This document shows positions 8,850 to 12,205 of a stretch of DNA of 12,205 nucleotides, piece after piece. The DNA is taken from NCBI GenBank assembly GCA_038523655.1, contig JBCBJG010000076.1:1-12205 (forward strand), read 5' to 3'. Numbering within the stretch: position 1 is the stretch's first letter; the number at the start of each line of letters is the position of its first letter. This stretch comes from CALHAX01 sp038523655 (GTDB taxonomy: Bacteria; Pseudomonadota; Alphaproteobacteria; Rhizobiales; CALHAX01). Both the position numbers and the translations under genes were made by a program. The notes under the pieces were generated by a model. The model did not search any database. It had not been told where the DNA came from and worked only from the letters and a program-made list of their open reading frames with translations.

Positions 8850-9053
8850 GGGTGATCTCGCAGCTTGACGGCAGGACGCTCCCCAAGCGGCCACCGGGCC
8901 ACAGCGCTTACCGTGTCGTAGCGCAAGCCCACTGTCTCAGCATGTCAAGAATCAGGCGTCGGCCGGACGCGACGGCGGCTTCATGGCGAAAAGGTGCTGT
9001 TTGACCGGCGTTGACGGCGAGTGACGGGGCCCGCCCGCTCGGCGACCGGGCAC
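8850..9053 (-). other. Leader/promoter region of the alpha-2-macroglobulin-pbpC operon
   Basis: No gene of plausible composition lies between the terminator ending at 9054 and the ATG at 8849. The stretch probably holds the promoter and a 5' untranslated leader of about 60 bases for the two-gene operon. Just before the ATG the minus strand reads GCGAGATCACCC, with only a weak GAG as ribosome-binding site. Short open frames here are accidental. I saw no riboswitch-like architecture or clear operator palindrome. Confidence 0.5.
8920..8948 (-). promoter_or_regulatory. Putative housekeeping promoter for the alpha-2-macroglobulin-pbpC operon
   Basis: On the minus strand a perfect TTGACA occurs at 8948-8943, preceded by C as in the alphaproteobacterial CTTGAC consensus. 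At the optimal 17-base spacing the -10 position reads TGCGCT (8925-8920), a poor match to TATAAT; at 18 bases it reads GCGCTA. A start near 8912 would give a leader of about 60 bases. The -35 element is convincing and the -10 is weak, so the promoter may need an activator or be modest in strength. Confidence 0.4.
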
Positions 9054-9086
9054 AAAAAAGGACGGCAGCGATCCCGCTACCGTCCT
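9054..9086 (-). terminator. Intrinsic terminator of the 9140-9763 gene
   Basis: On the minus strand the arm AGGACGGTAGCG (9086-9075) pairs with CGCTGCCGTCCT (9070-9059) around a four-base loop, GGAT. All twelve positions pair in RNA, counting one U-G wobble, and six Ts follow immediately (9059-9054). Read on the plus strand the same repeat has an A-C mismatch and no T-run, so it works in one direction only. It sits about 54 bases after the stop of the upstream gene and separates that unit from the alpha-2-macroglobulin operon. Confidence 0.9.
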
Positions 9087-9139
9087 CGAGACGACCAATG
9101 TCGTGCAGATCCGGGCGCCGAGCCGGCGCGTCGACCGGC

Positions 9140-9763
9140 TTAATGGCGTTTGGGCATCGCGGTGCGGGCCGCAGCCTCGGCACTCTTATCGCCCATCATG
9201 CCCGGCAGCGTTTCATGTGCGTTGAATATTGCGTTGCTGCGCGATGTCCGGGCGCTGGAGATTGCCTGGCTGGCGCGCCACATCGCTTCAAAGCCGCGCA
9301 TCGCCTGCGCAGCCGACGGCTCGCAGAACGTCTGGAAGGTTTCGACAGCGTGGCGGGTCTCGGGATCTCGCCGCATGCTGTCGCCGTACCAGCTTAGGCA
9401 GTGACCGAGGACGAGCTGCTCGTGCGCGTCGATTAACGCCGGGTTCGCTGTCCAGCGAATCGCGTTGACGAGCGGCGTACCGCCCGACGTGCGGTGCGTC
9501 GCGTCATACCATGCATGCAATTCATCGCACGCGTCGACCTTGGAGAAGATCACCCGGATCGCAATGCCGGCGCGCTCCAGATCATCGAAGTTGAGTGCAA
9601 GCGCCCGGGCGACCGGCGACAAAGCCGAACGGGTGATCAGCGCAAGGCGGCGCTGCCCTGGCCGGCCAGCCCAATCGGACTGGGAGCGGTCCAGATAGAC
9701 CCCGATCAGGTGATCGATACGCTCTTGTTTTTCTTTTTGTTTGACGAGCTCTTGGTTCTTCAT
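9140..9763 (-). CDS. Conserved-looking protein of unknown function, possible PLD-like fold
   Basis: I do not recognise this 207-codon gene by name. From the ATG at 9763 it starts with a charged helix rich in Lys, Gln and Glu (about 1-20). A segment then follows that reads like an alternating alpha/beta domain: 'RRLALITRSALSPVARALAL' (38-57), 'GIAIRVIFSKVDA' (66-78), and 'DAHEQLVLGHCLSWYGDSM' (112-130). The last resembles the phospholipase-D HxK...GS motif with the catalytic Lys replaced by Gln. The C-terminal third (about 138-185) is helical, and the tail is short and basic. There is no signal peptide or membrane helix, so it should be cytoplasmic. A GTG at 9790 is in frame but lacks a ribosome-binding site; the ATG has AGGAG 12 bases upstream. 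It follows the 9949 gene on the same strand with a 185-base gap and ends in a strong terminator, so the two may share a transcript. Phasin was considered and is not supported. Confidence 0.7.
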   Translation of the reverse strand: MKNQELVKQKEKQERIDHLIGVYLDRSQSDWAGRPGQRRLALITRSALSPVARALALNFDDLERAGIAIRVIFSKVDACDELHAWYDATHRTSGGTPLVNAIRWTANPALIDAHEQLVLGHCLSWYGDSMRRDPETRHAVETFQTFCEPSAAQAMRGFEAMWRASQAISSARTSRSNAIFNAHETLPGMMGDKSAEAAARTAMPKRH

Positions 9764-9948
9764 CGACGCACGGCGCTCCTGGAATTTCACGCTACTGGCC
9801 GGGACAATCAGGCAATGGCCCAGCCAAGGGAAGGGGTAGGCTCAGTCACTCTCACTCAGCCCAGTTAAGGAAAGATTGCCCGACATCCCGAAATGGAACG
9901 CCGGGCACTTTTGAAGACGCCGCGCGCGTATGCGCTGGCGCCGATGGC
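9764..9948 (-). other. Intergenic region upstream of the 9140-9763 gene
   Basis: These 185 bases hold no coding frame with support. On the minus strand a GC-rich imperfect hairpin (about 9940-9915, CGCC-A-GCGC, loop ATAC, GCGC-GC-GGCG) lies just after the stop of the 9949 gene, but it is not followed by a T-run, so it is at best a pause or processing site. I could not find a convincing -35/-10 pair. Whether the two genes are one transcript is therefore open. Confidence 0.4.
9776..9780 (-). promoter_or_regulatory. Ribosome-binding site deciding the ATG at 9763
   Basis: AGGAG on the minus strand lies 12 bases upstream of the ATG at 9763, a rather long spacing. It lies inside the frame that would start at the GTG at 9790, which has no Shine-Dalgarno of its own. 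This favours the ATG start. Confidence 0.5.
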
Positions 9949-12205
9949 TCAACGGCGGCCCCGTTTTCCGTCGGCGCGACCGTACCAGGACGTGATGTTG
10001 TCGATCGCCGTATCGTCGAACGGCTCGGCCGGCGTGCCGAACTCGGGTTCTTCGCGGGTTTCGCTGATCACCACCGTCCGGGTCGTGCGCGCGGAGGCAG
10101 TGTCCGTGCGCTCGCGGAACATGGTCGGCAGGTCGGTCGGCTCGTCCAGCAGCGACAACTGCGTGCCGGTCTTCGTAGGCGTTGCCGATACAGGTGCGGG
10201 CCCGGCGGCCGCTTTCTCGGCGGGGATGGCATCCAGCGAAGCCGATGCCGGGAACGGTTGGCGGGTCGGCGTAATTTGCGGCGTGGCATCCAGCAGGATG
10301 GCATTTTCCGATGCGATGGCCCGTGGCGCCGGGACCGTTTTCGTGATCGGTGCGGGTGCTGCGATAGGCGTTGAGACCTGCGGTTGGTGAGGCGTTAGGC
10401 GCGGAGCCATCGGCGCTTCGCCAACGGGTGTCACTGCACGCGGCTGCAGCGCGACAGGCGGAGCGGGTTGGATGCGCAGGTTTTTCGGCAACGCGTCATG
10501 GACCTGAATGGCGGGCATTTTTTTCTCCTCATTCTCTTCAGGGACTGAAACTGCAGACTTGTTCGGCACCTCGATTGGCATCGGGTTCATGCTCGCCGCG
10601 GGGGCCGACAACGGAATGGGACGATCGCCGGCATCGCGCTCGGTCGTATGTGCGCTCCAGGCATTCGACGCGCGATCGATCAGGGAGACGGTGCGCGGCT
10701 GTGCCACCGACACGGGCGTGGCGAACGGCGCGGCCGGCGCCGATGATGCGGGTTGAGGCGGGGTGTTCGTTGCGGCGCTCCCGTTCGGCGGCGTCAGGCG
10801 TTGAGGACCTGCGAGCGCCCCTACCGTTTGATCGTTTGCCGGGGCAGCAACCGGGGGGACCGGCATGAAGGCGGCATTGACGACCTGACGTTCAGCGGGA
10901 CGCTCCAGCGGGCGCTCGGTTGAGAGCGCGGGCGGGTGGCCAGTTTGGTGGCCGGTTGCGTTTTCGTGCGCCCCGAAAACTGCCTGGTGCGGGATCACAT
11001 GCTCCGGTGTGCGGTTCGCCTCGGCACGCAACACGTGCACGTTCGCCTGATGCGCGATCTCGCGGCGTCGGAGCGCCTCTTCACGCTCGTAGCTTTGATT
11101 GAAGAGCGTCTCGTCGATTTCGGAGGCTATTTCGCGGGCGAAGGCATCTTCGAACTCGGCATCCGCTTCGTCGTCCTGCGCCGGATCGGCATCGGCCTCC
11201 ACCTCTGCATGTTCAGCGTCATCCAGATGATCGAGCGTCGGTGCCTCCGCTTCGTCGACGGGCTCCGGATGTGCCCTGAGCGCTGGAGCGTCGCCTGTGA
11301 AAAGGGTTCGCTCGATCCGCTTGCGCGCTTCGACACGCTTTGCTGCACCCATCATCGCGGACAGCATCCAGTCCTGCCACTGGTCCTTCTCGAAACGGTA
11401 GAGGCGGAACGACTCAGCTTCGGCGAATTTCGATCCCTGGGTCCGTAGCTTCTTCTGGACGTACCCGGTCGGGAACAGTGGCGCGACCACGCGACGGTAG
11501 ACCTTGTCGTTCTCGAAGCTCGTGAAGAGGTTGGCGAGCAGCTGGGCTTCGATAGCCGCTTCGGGATCGAGATCACTCGTCGACGAAGGATCGCTCCCGT
11601 TCATCGGGATGGCTGCGTAATAAACTCCCCTTACGTCGAAGACGACATGGCGGAAGACTTCGAAGACATCCCGGATCTCTTCGTCCTGATGGATATCGCG
11701 GAACCGGGAGAGGATTTTTATGACCGGGCCGTCCTGGGCGCTGCCCATCTTGTGCTCGAGCCACTGGAAACCCTGCATCGGCCGGCTGACCGAGACGAGC
11801 AGGAGGCAGAAATCGACGAACAGCGCGATGAACAGCGGAATCCAATCCCGGTCGCCGAGCCCCGGCTGCTGGGAGAGGACCTGGCGGCGGCGGGCGGTGT
11901 CACGCACCGACTGGACTGCACGCTGCTGGGCGGCGCGGAGTTCGTCCGGAGTGGGCGGCATGCGCAGCGTCGCGACGCCGGAGATCGTGGTGGTGAGCCG
12001 GCGGAAAGCCTCGATGATCGCTTCCGAGCCTTCGACCGCCTTCACCTCGGGCTTTTGCAGCTCGGGTAACTGATCGATCGCGCGCACAACACCGCGGAGT
12101 GCGGTCTGCAATTCAGGATCGGGGCACGAAAACGTTCCGCCACGGCCATTCGGGAAGACAGACTTCTGGCTACGGTCAGCGAAATCGGTCCGGAACTGGC
12201 GCAGC
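9949..12205 (-). CDS. Membrane-anchored protein with acidic and proline-rich regions, 5' end outside the window
   Basis: The frame stays open to the right edge of the window, so the true start lies upstream; 751 residues are visible. A TTG at 12111 is the first possible start in view, but the preceding 31 codons look like real protein ('NGRGGTFSCPDPELQ'). Numbering from that TTG: a helical region (1-85, 'LQTALRGVVRAIDQLPEL'); one strong membrane helix (91-109, 'IPLFIALFVDFCLLLVSVS'); a probably cytoplasmic globular part (110-270) with many aromatic and basic residues; a very acidic stretch (about 281-345); a long Pro/Ala/Thr-rich and presumably disordered region (about 390-650); and a short C-terminal segment ending in 'ITSWYGRADGKRGRR'. 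I do not recognise the family. The layout suggests a membrane-tethered scaffold or adaptor rather than an enzyme, but this is inference. More membrane helices may precede the visible part. Confidence 0.75.
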   Translation of the reverse strand, partial: LRQFRTDFADRSQKSVFPNGRGGTFSCPDPELQTALRGVVRAIDQLPELQKPEVKAVEGSEAIIEAFRRLTTTISGVATLRMPPTPDELRAAQQRAVQSVRDTARRRQVLSQQPGLGDRDWIPLFIALFVDFCLLLVSVSRPMQGFQWLEHKMGSAQDGPVIKILSRFRDIHQDEEIRDVFEVFRHVVFDVRGVYYAAIPMNGSDPSSTSDLDPEAAIEAQLLANLFTSFENDKVYRRVVAPLFPTGYVQKKLRTQGSKFAEAESFRLYRFEKDQWQDWMLSAMMGAAKRVEARKRIERTLFTGDAPALRAHPEPVDEAEAPTLDHLDDAEHAEVEADADPAQDDEADAEFEDAFAREIASEIDETLFNQSYEREEALRRREIAHQANVHVLRAEANRTPEHVIPHQAVFGAHENATGHQTGHPPALSTERPLERPAERQVVNAAFMPVPPVAAPANDQTVGALAGPQRLTPPNGSAATNTPPQPASSAPAAPFATPVSVAQPRTVSLIDRASNAWSAHTTERDAGDRPIPLSAPAASMNPMPIEVPNKSAVSVPEENEEKKMPAIQVHDALPKNLRIQPAPPVALQPRAVTPVGEAPMAPRLTPHQPQVSTPIAAPAPITKTVPAPRAIASENAILLDATPQITPTRQPFPASASLDAIPAEKAAAGPAPVSATPTKTGTQLSLLDEPTDLPTMFRERTDTASARTTRTVVISETREEPEFGTPAEPFDDTAIDNITSWYGRADGKRGRR

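Noticed and set aside
8345..8932. Minus-strand frame of 195 codons overlapping the start of the alpha-2-macroglobulin gene
   Set aside because: It overlaps the well-supported signal peptide and TPR region in another frame and has a Ser/Arg-rich composition typical of a shadow frame.
9140..9763. Phasin (PHB granule protein) as the identity of the 207-codon gene
   Set aside because: Phasins are nearly all-helical and amphipathic; this protein has clear strand-like segments such as 'GIAIRVIF' in the middle.
9840..9862. Repetitive CTCAGTCACT / CTCACTCAGC stretch as a possible operator
   Set aside because: The two parts are not inverted complements and match as direct repeats only in part, over too short a length to separate from chance.

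Overview
The window is high-GC, densely coded DNA of the kind found in a Gram-negative bacterium. The gene pair at its centre, a bacterial alpha-2-macroglobulin followed by penicillin-binding protein 1C, is typical of proteobacteria, and codon use and promoter style suggest an alphaproteobacterium. That assignment is inference: there is no rRNA or other taxonomic marker. I see no tRNA, rRNA, insertion sequence, CRISPR array or phage gene.

Layout. On the left, two plus-strand genes run rightwards: the 3' end of a TPR-repeat protein (1-462) and a complete EamA/DMT-type transporter (452-1378) that overlaps it by 11 bases. They converge, with a 29-base gap, on a long minus-strand block that fills the rest of the window. 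Read in its own direction (right to left), that block holds: a large membrane-anchored protein with acidic and proline-rich regions whose 5' end is cut by the window edge (12205-9949); a 204-residue protein of unknown function with a possible degenerate phospholipase-D-like fold (9763-9140), closed by a strong intrinsic terminator (9086-9054); then, probably from its own promoter (perfect TTGACA box at 8948-8943), a 1758-residue alpha-2-macroglobulin with an intact CAEQ thioester motif (8849-3573); and pbpC (3576-1408), joined to it by an ATGA stop/start overlap.

How the genes work together. The alpha-2-macroglobulin and PBP1C form a well-known conserved pair. The first is thought to trap proteases that breach the outer membrane; the second polymerises and cross-links peptidoglycan, presumably in repair. 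The 4-base overlap predicts coupled translation. This copy has an N-terminal TPR-like segment and a signal peptide without a lipobox, so it should be a soluble periplasmic form rather than the membrane-anchored lipoprotein form known from E. coli. The two genes upstream of the terminator are not recognised as a known system. They are the least explained part of the window and the most worth following up.
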